From JBCCRH01 sp039208045 (GTDB taxonomy: Bacteria; Bacteroidota; Bacteroidia; Chitinophagales; Saprospiraceae): DNA of 8,307 nt. Of this stretch, positions 1-6,682 are shown in pieces. Numbering within the stretch: position 1 is the first letter of the stretch; the number at the start of each line of letters is the position of its first letter. A model generated the notes under the pieces. The model did not search any database. It was given only the letters and a program-made list of their open reading frames with translations, and was not told the origin of the DNA. Location of the stretch: contig JBCCRH010000281.1 in assembly GCA_039208045.1 (NCBI GenBank), positions 1 through 8,307 on the forward strand. Direction: 5' to 3'. The translations under genes and the position numbers were made by a program.

Positions 1-305
1 AAGGCGCTGAATAATTTTTCATTATCATCGTGAGAAGAGATCACTAAAAACTTCAAATCAGGGTATTGCACTTTCAAAACAGCCATACAGGCTATCCCAT
101 TTATTTCGGCTCCGTTCAATTCCAAATCCATCAATACAATATCGGGTTGCTTTTCCTGAAGTCCAATGATCGCTTCCTCGCCTTTTGTAAATTTACTGAT
201 GCATGCTATATTTGGCTCTAGTTCTAATTCCTCTAATATCCAGTCTTGAAAGCTCAGATCATCTTCTACAATACTTACCGTTATTTTTTTCTTGGACTCC
301 TTCAT
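1..305 (-). CDS. Response regulator, receiver domain (5' part of gene; cut by window edge)
   Basis: Reading the minus strand from the ATG at 305-303 gives 101 codons open to the window edge, beginning MKESKKKITVSIVEDD. It has the receiver-domain landmarks: acidic pair D15-D16 after beta-1, phosphoacceptor D60 in PDIVLMDLEL, and the switch serines S90/S91 in FLVISSHDDNEK after beta-4. The conserved lysine and any output domain lie outside the window. It follows the histidine kinase gene on the same strand with a 77-bp gap, so it is very probably the cognate partner, receiving phosphate from kinase residue H837. Kinases of this HisKA_3-like type usually pair with NarL/FixJ regulators carrying a LuxR-type HTH, so a DNA-binding C-terminus is expected but not seen. 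The start is supported by the short distance to beta-1 and by a promoter just upstream. No Shine-Dalgarno sequence is visible, as is usual in Bacteroidota. Confidence 0.93.
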   Translation of the reverse strand, partial: MKESKKKITVSIVEDDLSFQDWILEELELEPNIACISKFTKGEEAIIGLQEKQPDIVLMDLELNGAEINGIACMAVLKVQYPDLKFLVISSHDDNEKLFSA

Positions 306-326
306 GGCAAATCATTAAGTATAATT

Positions 327-358
327 CAAAGGTAGGTAGTATGCTCTCAAAGATCAAT
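327..358 (-). promoter_or_regulatory. Predicted Bacteroidota-type promoter for the response regulator gene
   Basis: On the minus strand TACCTTTG (334 to 327) is an exact match to the Bacteroidota -7 consensus TAnnTTTG. An ATTG (358 to 355) lies 20 bp upstream and fits the -33 TTG element at the expected 19-21 bp spacing. Transcription would start roughly at 318-323, leaving a leader of about 15 nt before the regulator ATG at 305. A perfect AATTG-A-CAATT palindrome (356-366) overlaps the -33 element and could be an operator, although an AT-rich 11-mer can arise by chance. The regulator could therefore be expressed independently of the kinase gene upstream. The prediction rests on motif matching only. 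Confidence 0.5.
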
Positions 359-382
359 TGACAATTTGTTCTATAGCATATG

Positions 383-3300
383 TTATATAGGTGCTACAGG
401 TACAACTATGGAAACTAAGGTGCCATGACCTGACTTTTTTTCCCACCTTATGCTACCTGCAATACTTTTCATTCGCTTCTTGATGCTTTTTATGCCATTA
501 CCACTATATTCTTTTCCACCTGGCTCAAATCCACAGCCGTCATCCTCTACAAGAATTTCTAGGTTATTTTTATTAATTCGAATGCTCAGAGCGACCTGAC
601 TAGCCCCAGCATATTTTACTATATTATGAATGATTTCTTTTGTTACCAAAAGCAAACTACTTTTCACTTTGCTATTGAGTGATACATCTGGCAAATCCCT
701 CTGAATATCTATTGAGGCTTTTAACGCATTATCACGTAAGGCCAAAGCTATATTTGCACGAACTCTAGCAATGGTCTTTTTTAAAGAATCATTCTCAGGA
801 TTGATCGCCCAGATAATATCACGCATATTACTTCTTAGGTTATATGCAATTACTTTCACTCTATTCAATGTCTCGAAAGCTTCACTAGACAATTCACCTC
901 GCAATGCTCTTTCACTTCTATTCCTTATAGACGATAACCCCAACCCCAGTTCATCGTGCATATCATCTGCTATACGCTCTCTTTCTTGCCGCAGGGCAAG
1001 CTCCTTTTCCAATTTCTGTTGCTTTCTATCTGAGATACGCTGCTGTTTTTCCAATTCTAATTCTTTACTGCGTAGCTGGTCTCTGTAATAAAATATAATA
1101 CCTAAACTAATTAATGCCACAATAGATAAGAACACTAACAACCTAAACCACCATGTTTGATAATAGGGAGGAAGAATTTTTATGTCTAGGATTTTTTCAT
1201 TTTGCTGATATTTCCCATAAGCATTGCAGGCTGTAAACCTAAACGTATAACTACCTGGTGGCAAGTAAGGATAAGTAACTGAGTTAATCTTCTCTATTAG
1301 GCTAGAATCGATGCCTTCTTCATGCTCCAAATAGACCTTAAAATAATTCCGCGTTGGATCAGTATATTCCATAGCAGCCATCTTGATGGTAATCGAATTC
1401 TGTTGATAGCTCAAGCACAAGCTTTGTATTCTAGATGCTGCTAGACTATCTATCCATTCTTTGTCATGAATTTTTATGCTTTTAATGGCAAGTTCTGGCT
1501 CACTACCTTTTATTCCTCCCTTCGGGTCGATCATATCTGCTCCTTCAGAACTACCAAACCATAGCGTACCATCGCTCGCTACTAAGCTCACACCGCGAAA
1601 AAATTCATTGGAACTCAGACCATCTCTCTGAGAAAGCTTGCTGACTATAAAATTTTCATCAGAAGGATTCAAAATATTGCATATCCCCTTATTTGTAGCT
1701 ATCCATAGCTGTTGATTTTCACTGATAGCTATCGATTGTATATTGCTGCTGGGTAGTCCATCAGTTATATCATATTGGGTAACCTGAAAATCTTCATCTG
1801 ATGCGTCTACCTTTAGTAATCCTTTTGAAGTGGCAATCCAGACTAGATTTCGGAATTGATCCTCTACAATTTGGTGTATAGTCCCGAATTTAGTCCATCG
1901 TTTTAGCCTATTTACAGATGGCTCTTTCAAATTTATATCCCACACCGTCAGCTCTGCACTTGTAGTCCCTGACCAGAGTCTACCATTACTATCGTGTAGC
2001 ATTTCTACAATTTGTATATTCTCCTTTAGCAATTCTAGATGCTTTCTGGTGACATCCAGTAGATATAATCCACGAAAAGAGCTAATCAGTAACATATCTT
2101 GATTTACGGAAGCAATATCAAGCAATCCTTCTTGGGCGAGTTCCGAATATTTCCAGTCAAAAGTTGGGCTGTCTGGCTTAGATTTGCCTATACCACGATT
2201 CGAGATCGCCCATGAATCTCCATTTGCCATTTGTATTTGCTGGAAATATTTGGGATACCTTTCTTCCCCAATATACTTACCGGAACTACTAAAAATTCTT
2301 GCCTTCCCTGATTCTGTAAGAGCAGTTATACTACCTTCGGCAGACTCCATGATAGTCGAAATAGGTTCTGTTGATAACTCAATTGTATTAGACTCATAGG
2401 CAGAAAAAAGCCTACTATTACGAATATTTGAGTAATAAACTCCCTGCCCCTCCACTGCCAGCCATAAAATAGAGTCCTTATTCAGGTAAATTGATTGGAT
2501 GTTACTAATTGAATCCCTCGTTCTTAACTCTATTAGACTCGCGCTTTCAGGAGCAAAGGAAAAGCTACATAAATCAAATTTAAATAGTTTGCCCATTTCG
2601 CCTACTAGCCATAATTCATCCCCCACCTTTTCAAAGGCTTGAATAGAGTGAATTCCCTTTGGGAAAGGAAAAAAATGTTGAATATCGGTACAATATGAAT
2701 TAACCCCAATGAGGCCCTTATCGGTTAGAAAAAACGTATACCCATTTGCATCAGATACAATATCTATCGTTTTATAGTGTTCTATTCCTTCATTTTTAAG
2801 ATCAAAAAAAGTGATCTCATCTTTCGTGACCTCCAAACTAGAAGAAAACTCTATTACACGAATTTTACCTTTCTGTGTTCCTCGATAATGAGCATAGAGT
2901 CGTATTATCTCACCAAGGCCATTTGTTTCAATGCTTACACGTGGCATATCGAAGTTCTGAATTTCAGGAAAGCTTCTAACCGTTTTAGTGTAGGTGTCAT
3001 ATCTAAAAAGTGCATGATATGCTGCAACCCACAAATAGCGATTTTTTTCTAAATAAAAGGCATGATGAACTGCGACTACTGAATCTTGTTCTCTTCTTGC
3101 GTAATCAACTGAAAATCGACCTGTCCGGTTGCTATAGCTGATAATGCCTGCGCCGGTAGTAAACCAGATGTTCTCCTTATCATCTTCGAAGAAAGAACTT
3201 AGAATATTTACACCCTTAAAATCTATTAGTCCTTTGCGGTTTTCTTTAAAGACTTCTACTTCTTTACCGTCAAAGCGATTTGCTCCATCCAGAGACGAAA

Positions 3301-3466
3301 TCCAAGTAAATCCATCTTTATCTGTGTAGATGTAGGCATTATCAGTGTTCGAAAGACCCTGTTCAGTGCCAAGGTGATGAAAGCCAAAGATGGGAGATTG
3401 ACTATAACAAAACGAAGCGAGTAATAGGAGAAGCGACCCTAATACGATTTTTTGAGGGGAGATCAT
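383..3466 (-). CDS. Two-component sensor histidine kinase with periplasmic propeller and Y_Y_Y domain
   Basis: This 1027-aa membrane kinase senses an unknown periplasmic signal. A signal peptide (about 1-23, ending SFCYSQ) precedes a long beta-propeller region (about 30-670) with repeated Reg_prop-type strands such as DGFTWISSLDGANRFDG, ENIWFTTGAGI, LWIATNKGI and TLWFGSSEGADMIDP; I count about 12-14, consistent with two propellers. A Y_Y_Y domain (about 690-765), one transmembrane helix (about 772-794, starting WWFRLL) and a charged coiled-coil linker (795-828) follow. The HisKA_3-like dimerisation domain has H837 in RIADDMHDELG, and the HATPase_c domain has N box N948, G1 DDGCG 975-979, G2 GNG 989-991 and GHGT 1013-1016. 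All catalytic motifs look intact. There is no fused receiver or AraC domain, so it is not a one-protein hybrid (HTCS) regulator. The glutamine of the DxxxQ phosphatase motif is replaced by L842. The receiver gene lies directly downstream. The ATG at 3466 is chosen because the signal peptide starts there. Confidence 0.96.
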   Translation of the reverse strand: MISPQKIVLGSLLLLLASFCYSQSPIFGFHHLGTEQGLSNTDNAYIYTDKDGFTWISSLDGANRFDGKEVEVFKENRKGLIDFKGVNILSSFFEDDKENIWFTTGAGIISYSNRTGRFSVDYARREQDSVVAVHHAFYLEKNRYLWVAAYHALFRYDTYTKTVRSFPEIQNFDMPRVSIETNGLGEIIRLYAHYRGTQKGKIRVIEFSSSLEVTKDEITFFDLKNEGIEHYKTIDIVSDANGYTFFLTDKGLIGVNSYCTDIQHFFPFPKGIHSIQAFEKVGDELWLVGEMGKLFKFDLCSFSFAPESASLIELRTRDSISNIQSIYLNKDSILWLAVEGQGVYYSNIRNSRLFSAYESNTIELSTEPISTIMESAEGSITALTESGKARIFSSSGKYIGEERYPKYFQQIQMANGDSWAISNRGIGKSKPDSPTFDWKYSELAQEGLLDIASVNQDMLLISSFRGLYLLDVTRKHLELLKENIQIVEMLHDSNGRLWSGTTSAELTVWDINLKEPSVNRLKRWTKFGTIHQIVEDQFRNLVWIATSKGLLKVDASDEDFQVTQYDITDGLPSSNIQSIAISENQQLWIATNKGICNILNPSDENFIVSKLSQRDGLSSNEFFRGVSLVASDGTLWFGSSEGADMIDPKGGIKGSEPELAIKSIKIHDKEWIDSLAASRIQSLCLSYQQNSITIKMAAMEYTDPTRNYFKVYLEHEEGIDSSLIEKINSVTYPYLPPGSYTFRFTACNAYGKYQQNEKILDIKILPPYYQTWWFRLLVFLSIVALISLGIIFYYRDQLRSKELELEKQQRISDRKQQKLEKELALRQERERIADDMHDELGLGLSSIRNRSERALRGELSSEAFETLNRVKVIAYNLRSNMRDIIWAINPENDSLKKTIARVRANIALALRDNALKASIDIQRDLPDVSLNSKVKSSLLLVTKEIIHNIVKYAGASQVALSIRINKNNLEILVEDDGCGFEPGGKEYSGNGIKSIKKRMKSIAGSIRWEKKSGHGTLVSIVVPVAPI

Positions 3467-3498
3467 CTTAAACTGTGTTTGCTTAATATAAAACTACT

Positions 3499-3513
3499 AA
3501 CTCTGCGAGAGTT
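3499..3513. promoter_or_regulatory. Perfect palindrome, candidate operator near the kinase start
   Basis: AACTCT-GCG-AGAGTT is a perfect inverted repeat with 6-bp arms and a 3-bp centre. It lies 32 bp upstream of the kinase start codon, where a regulator bound to DNA, or a small hairpin in the mRNA leader, could affect kinase expression. It shares no obvious sequence with the second palindrome at 3549-3562. Function is inference; an AT-rich intergenic region yields such arms by chance at a modest rate. Confidence 0.35.
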
Positions 3514-3548
3514 TATCTATTTTTTAGTGGTTTACTTTGGCATAGCTT

Positions 3549-3562
3549 ACTGGACATCCAGT
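3549..3562. promoter_or_regulatory. Perfect palindrome with 2-bp centre, candidate response-regulator site
   Basis: ACTGGA-CA-TCCAGT is a perfect inverted repeat with 6-bp arms around a 2-bp centre, in the middle of the divergent region between the kinase gene and tolC. Taken with the flanking T on each side it has a 7-2-7 layout, the geometry known for paired NarL heptamer sites, though the bases do not follow the NarL consensus. It is a reasonable binding-site candidate for the adjacent regulator or another dimeric protein. No experimental or comparative support is available here. Confidence 0.35.
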
Positions 3563-3657
3563 TAAAAACAACAAAATTTCACTCTTTAAGAAAATGTTAA
3601 TCCCCACCCCACTCCCCTAGTCGATTCATCCATGATAAGAATGCCTTAATATAAAAA

Positions 3658-3690
3658 TTTCGGACGGTCAGCGGAGCTTGCTTATCCTTG
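3658..3690 (+). promoter_or_regulatory. Weak candidate promoter for the tolC-adaptor genes
   Basis: TATCCTTG (3683-3690) matches five of the six fixed positions of the Bacteroidota -7 consensus TAnnTTTG. TTTC (3658-3661) lies 21 bp upstream where a TTTG would be expected. If used, the transcript would begin near 3696-3701 and leave a leader of about 15-20 nt before the ATG at 3716. Both boxes are imperfect. The rest of the intergenic region 3467-3715 holds the two palindromes and otherwise no element I recognise. Confidence 0.25.
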
Positions 3691-3715
3691 CAGGGTACAA
3701 AAAAATCCTTTACCT

Positions 3716-5158
3716 ATGTCAAGGCAAATCACCCTTATCGCCCTGTTTCTAAGCATTGGTTTTGGTGCCCTACAGGCACAAGAGACCTGGTCTTTAGAAA
3801 AGTGTATTCAATATGCACGTCAAAACAACCTTACTGTAAAGCAATCGCAGTATCAGATTAGCGCTGCTGATCTGGACTTAAGCCAGGCTAGAGCTGATCG
3901 TTATCCTAATGTAAGTGCTGGTGTTTCTGGAGGTCTTAATTTTGGTCGTACGATTGACCCGGTAACCAACGACTTTATCGATTCTCGTATTGGCTTCAAC
4001 TCGGTATCACTAGATGTCGGCTTACTGGTATACAATGGTGGCCGAATTAACAATACGATCAAACAAAGCAAGCTCAATTTGGAAGCTGCCAAATTGGATG
4101 CAGAAACTTCTGCCAATGATATTGGCTTGTTGGTAGCTTCTACCTACCTCAATATTCTGCTGTTTGAAGAGCAGCTTGAAAATGCTCGGTTTAACCTCGC
4201 TCAGACCACTCAGCAATTAGAACAGACCGATAAACTGATTGAAGCTGGATCACTTCCCGTTAATGACCGCTTCGATTTTGTAGCGCAACAGGCGCTCAAT
4301 GAGCAAAACATCATTGAAGCACAGAACCAAATTACCATCAATTACCTTACGCTCAAGCAGTTGCTAGAGCTAGACCCTGGTACAGAGCTAAAAATACAAC
4401 GCCCAGTCGTTACCATTCCTTCGGATGCGGATCCTGCTGCTTTTTCTGTGGAAGAAGTATTTACTACTTCTCTGGGCATTCAACCACAAATTGCAGCTGG
4501 TGAAAAGCGCTTGCAGAGTGCTTTTTTGGATGAAAAGATTGCACAATCAGGCCTGTTACCCTCTGTGCGTATTTTTGGTAGCTTGAGCAGTAACTATTCC
4601 GATCAGGCATTGGATTTCACGGCGCAACCAGATGTACAATTTGGGGATGTTACAGAGAGTGTATTGATCAACGGCCAACCCGCTACTATCACGCAGCAAG
4701 ATGTCGTTTTATCGGCTTCTTTTCCCGGAAGGGGCTACATCGACCAGTTACAGGATAACTTTGGTCAGTCGGTGGGTATCCGAATTGATATTCCAATCTA
4801 TAGTAATAGCCGTAACTTGATCAATATGGAGCGGGCGCGTGTGGGTGCTCTAATTCAAGAAGTGCAAAACCGACAGCTTCGCAATACGCTTAAGGCAGAT
4901 GTCCAGCGTGCTATCGCAGATGCTAAGGCTTCTAGTGAGGCCATGAAAGCAGCAGAACGCACGGTAGAGGCTTCGCAAGTCGCTTTTGATAATGCACAAC
5001 GCCGCTTTGAGGTAGGGTCGATTAATTCACTAGAATTTAATACCGCGCAGAATACCTTGCAGCGGGCGCAGGTCGATTTGATTCGCTCAAAATATCAATA
5101 TCTCTTTAACTTGAAGATCGTTGACTTTTACATGGGACGACCTATTAAATTAGACTAA
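3716..5158 (+). CDS. TolC family outer membrane efflux protein
   Basis: This 480-aa protein should form the trimeric outer membrane channel and periplasmic tunnel of a tripartite export system (type I secretion, ABC or RND efflux). A signal peptide (1-21, ending GALQAQ) is followed by two OEP repeats, about 26-215 and 245-475. The first opens with WSLEKCIQYARQNNLTVKQS, and the GRTIDPVTNDF segment (78-88) and VYNGGRINN (105-113) mark the beta-strand region typical of Bacteroidota TolC homologues. The second repeat has IRIDIPIYSNSRNL (355-368) as the equivalent strand segment, long alanine- and glutamine-rich helices, and the usual end YLFNLKIVDFYMGRPIKL. An extra loop at about 300-340 precedes the second strand region. 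Length is normal for the family. The adaptor gene follows 83 bp downstream on the same strand. The substrate cannot be told from the sequence. The start is fixed by the signal peptide; no Shine-Dalgarno sequence is seen. Confidence 0.95.
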   Translation: MSRQITLIALFLSIGFGALQAQETWSLEKCIQYARQNNLTVKQSQYQISAADLDLSQARADRYPNVSAGVSGGLNFGRTIDPVTNDFIDSRIGFNSVSLDVGLLVYNGGRINNTIKQSKLNLEAAKLDAETSANDIGLLVASTYLNILLFEEQLENARFNLAQTTQQLEQTDKLIEAGSLPVNDRFDFVAQQALNEQNIIEAQNQITINYLTLKQLLELDPGTELKIQRPVVTIPSDADPAAFSVEEVFTTSLGIQPQIAAGEKRLQSAFLDEKIAQSGLLPSVRIFGSLSSNYSDQALDFTAQPDVQFGDVTESVLINGQPATITQQDVVLSASFPGRGYIDQLQDNFGQSVGIRIDIPIYSNSRNLINMERARVGALIQEVQNRQLRNTLKADVQRAIADAKASSEAMKAAERTVEASQVAFDNAQRRFEVGSINSLEFNTAQNTLQRAQVDLIRSKYQYLFNLKIVDFYMGRPIKLD

Positions 5159-5159
5159 T

Positions 5160-5206
5160 CTCGGGTACGCTCGGTGCAGGCAAACCTCGGGTACGCTCGG
5201 TGCAGG
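5160..5206. repeat. GC-rich 21-bp direct repeat, two identical copies
   Basis: A 21-bp unit that begins ctcgggtacg and ends ctcggtgcagg occurs identically at 5160-5180 and 5186-5206, separated by caaac (period 26 bp). It begins one base after the tolC stop codon and fills more than half of the 83-bp gap before the adaptor gene. The unit is 15/21 G+C, well above the neighbouring DNA. It has no good internal dyad, so it is unlikely to act as a terminator. It resembles a short mobile or amplified genomic repeat, but only this pair is visible here. Because it lies between two genes likely to be cotranscribed, it would be part of their mRNA. Confidence 0.85.
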
Positions 5207-5241
5207 ACTTTAAACTAAATTGAGAAAAATCGCAAAGAAAA

Positions 5242-6606
5242 ATGGCAAAGCGAAAACGTAACAATCTTTTAATTTTTGGACTCTTGGGCTTGGTTATCAT
5301 TTTGGTGGCTGTTGCAGCTATGACTGCTCGAAATAAGCCCAAGGGGGAGAAAGTAAATGTAGAACCCGTAGAAAATCGAACCATTGTAGAGAAAGTGGCA
5401 GCTAGTGGGAAAGTATTTCCACAGACGGAAGTAAAGATCAGCTCCGATGTTTCTGGTGAAATTGTAGAGCTATATGTAGAGGAAGGGGACTCGGTGGTAG
5501 TCGGGCAAATTTTGGCAAAAATTGATCCTGATGCCATCCAATCGCAAGTGGAACGTGGGGTTGCGGGAGTCAATTCCGCAAAGGCACAGTTGGCCAACTC
5601 GCGCTCACAAGTGCAAAACGCTGTCGCTCAGAAAGAGCAAATTGAAGCACAGCTGGTGAATGCAAAGGAGATTCACAAGCGGAACGAGGAACTGAAAAAA
5701 GATGGCGTAGTATCTACGGCAGATTTTGATGCTTCCCTCTCTAATCTGCGGGCATTGGAAGCCAATATTCGTTCTGCTGAGGCCAGTATCAAAGCAGCCA
5801 AAGAAAGTGCACGGGCGGCTGAATTTAACGTGGAAAGCTCAGCAGCTACCTTGAAGGAATTGCGTACCAGTTTACGCCAAACGACTATCTATGCACCTAT
5901 GAGTGGCACCGTTTCTCTATTGAATGTAGAGCAAGGGGAGCGCGTAGTGGGTACCATCCAAATGAGTGGTACGGAGCTGATGCGCATTGCCAATCTCAAT
6001 GCAATGGAGGTGCGGGTAGATGTCAGTGAAAATGATATTCCAAGAGTGGCACTCCGCGATGAAGTGGAAATCGAAGTAGACGCTTACCTCGATCGGACAT
6101 TCAAAGGCTCAGTGACACAAATTGCAAATTCAGCTTCGGGAACCGCAGCTTCCACTACTCTAAATACGGATCAAGTAACCAACTTTGAGGTGCGTATTAG
6201 TATCGATCCCGCTTCTTATCAAGACTTGATTGCAAAAGGACAGAACTATCCCTTCCGCCCTGGTATGTCCGCTTCTGTAGAGGTACTAACAGAGCAGAAA
6301 AAAGACGTAGCGAGTGTGCCTATTCAAGCGGTAACTACCCGCGAGAAAGAAGAGGAGGAGGGGAAAAAATCCTCTAATGATGATGACAATCTCCTAGAAG
6401 TCGTCTTTGTAGCGATGGGGGATACCGTGCGTATGCAAGAAGTGGTCACTGGCATTCAAGATGATAGCTACATCCAGATATTGAGCGGATTAAATGCGGA
6501 CGATGAAATAGTGATAGGGCCATATAGTGCTGTTGCTCGTAAGCTCGAACAAGGGGATCGCATACTTAAGGTGGATGAAGAGGAACTGTACAGCTCAGAT
6601 AACTAA
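5242..6606 (+). CDS. Efflux periplasmic adaptor subunit (HlyD/MacA-like membrane fusion protein)
   Basis: This 454-aa protein should link an inner-membrane pump to the TolC channel. A basic N-terminus (MAKRKRNN) and one transmembrane helix (about 9-28) anchor it in the inner membrane. The first lipoyl half-motif is at about 53-98 (SGEIVELYVEEGDSVVVGQ), an alpha-hairpin rich in Ala, Glu and Lys at about 99-213, and the second lipoyl half at about 214-236 (TIYAPMSGTVSLLNVEQGE). A beta-barrel (about 254-350, ending FRPGMSASVEV) and a membrane-proximal domain (about 351-445, including SVPIQAVTTR and GLNADDEIVIGP) follow. A charged insert of Glu, Lys, Ser and Asp occupies 368-383. The architecture is that of MacA-type adaptors that work with ABC permeases of the MacB type, but RND partners cannot be excluded. 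It lies 83 bp after tolC. No pump gene follows, because a terminator comes 30 bp after the stop codon. The ATG has an A-rich upstream region but no Shine-Dalgarno sequence. Confidence 0.94.
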   Translation: MAKRKRNNLLIFGLLGLVIILVAVAAMTARNKPKGEKVNVEPVENRTIVEKVAASGKVFPQTEVKISSDVSGEIVELYVEEGDSVVVGQILAKIDPDAIQSQVERGVAGVNSAKAQLANSRSQVQNAVAQKEQIEAQLVNAKEIHKRNEELKKDGVVSTADFDASLSNLRALEANIRSAEASIKAAKESARAAEFNVESSAATLKELRTSLRQTTIYAPMSGTVSLLNVEQGERVVGTIQMSGTELMRIANLNAMEVRVDVSENDIPRVALRDEVEIEVDAYLDRTFKGSVTQIANSASGTAASTTLNTDQVTNFEVRISIDPASYQDLIAKGQNYPFRPGMSASVEVLTEQKKDVASVPIQAVTTREKEEEEGKKSSNDDDNLLEVVFVAMGDTVRMQEVVTGIQDDSYIQILSGLNADDEIVIGPYSAVARKLEQGDRILKVDEEELYSSDN

Positions 6607-6636
6607 ACCCTTTATTCATATCTTGTTATTGTGAAT

Positions 6637-6678
6637 ACGCATCTGGAAACTCCTGCTTTCCAGATGCGTTTTATTTTT
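6637..6678 (+). terminator. Intrinsic terminator after the adaptor gene
   Basis: ACGCATCTGGAAA (6637-6649) and TTTCCAGATGCGT (6657-6669) form a perfect 13-bp stem with a 7-nt loop (ctcctgc), followed by a T-rich tail (TTTTATTTTT, 6669-6678). This is a strong rho-independent terminator for the tolC-adaptor transcript. It is oriented for the plus strand; the other side of the stem lacks a T-tract. It ends only four bases before the next start codon. Confidence 0.9.
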
Positions 6679-6682
6679 AATT

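Noticed and set aside
771..1088. Plus-strand open frame of 105 codons inside the kinase gene
   Set aside because: It is antisense to the conserved histidine-kinase core. Its product is low-complexity Ser/Leu/Cys-rich with no motif.
2184..3329. Plus-strand open frames at 2184-2399, 2777-3052 and 3144-3329
   Set aside because: All lie antisense to the kinase propeller region and show no domain, signal or start context. They are shadow frames.
3532..3539. TTACTTTG as a -7 promoter element for tolC
   Set aside because: The second base deviates from TAnnTTTG and there is no TTG at 19-21 bp upstream. The leader would also be about 170 nt.
3626..3635. TCAT-CC-ATGA inverted repeat upstream of tolC
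   Set aside because: The arms are only 4 bp and the flanks do not extend the pairing, so chance is a sufficient explanation.
3661..3697. Possible remnant of the same repeat family upstream of tolC (ttgcagggtac)
   Set aside because: Only a few bases resemble the 5160-5206 unit and in a different order. The similarity is too short to support.
3901..4216. Minus-strand open frames at 3901-4116 and 4022-4216
   Set aside because: They are antisense to the conserved first half of the TolC protein and have no recognisable features.
5160..5206. The 21-bp repeats as a CRISPR array
   Set aside because: There are only two copies with a 5-bp spacer and no cas genes. Spacers of about 30 bp would be expected.
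5145..5597. Minus-strand open frame of 150 codons over the repeat and the adaptor start
   Set aside because: It is Ser/Thr-rich, antisense to the clear lipoyl domain and transmembrane helix of the adaptor, and crosses the repeat pair.
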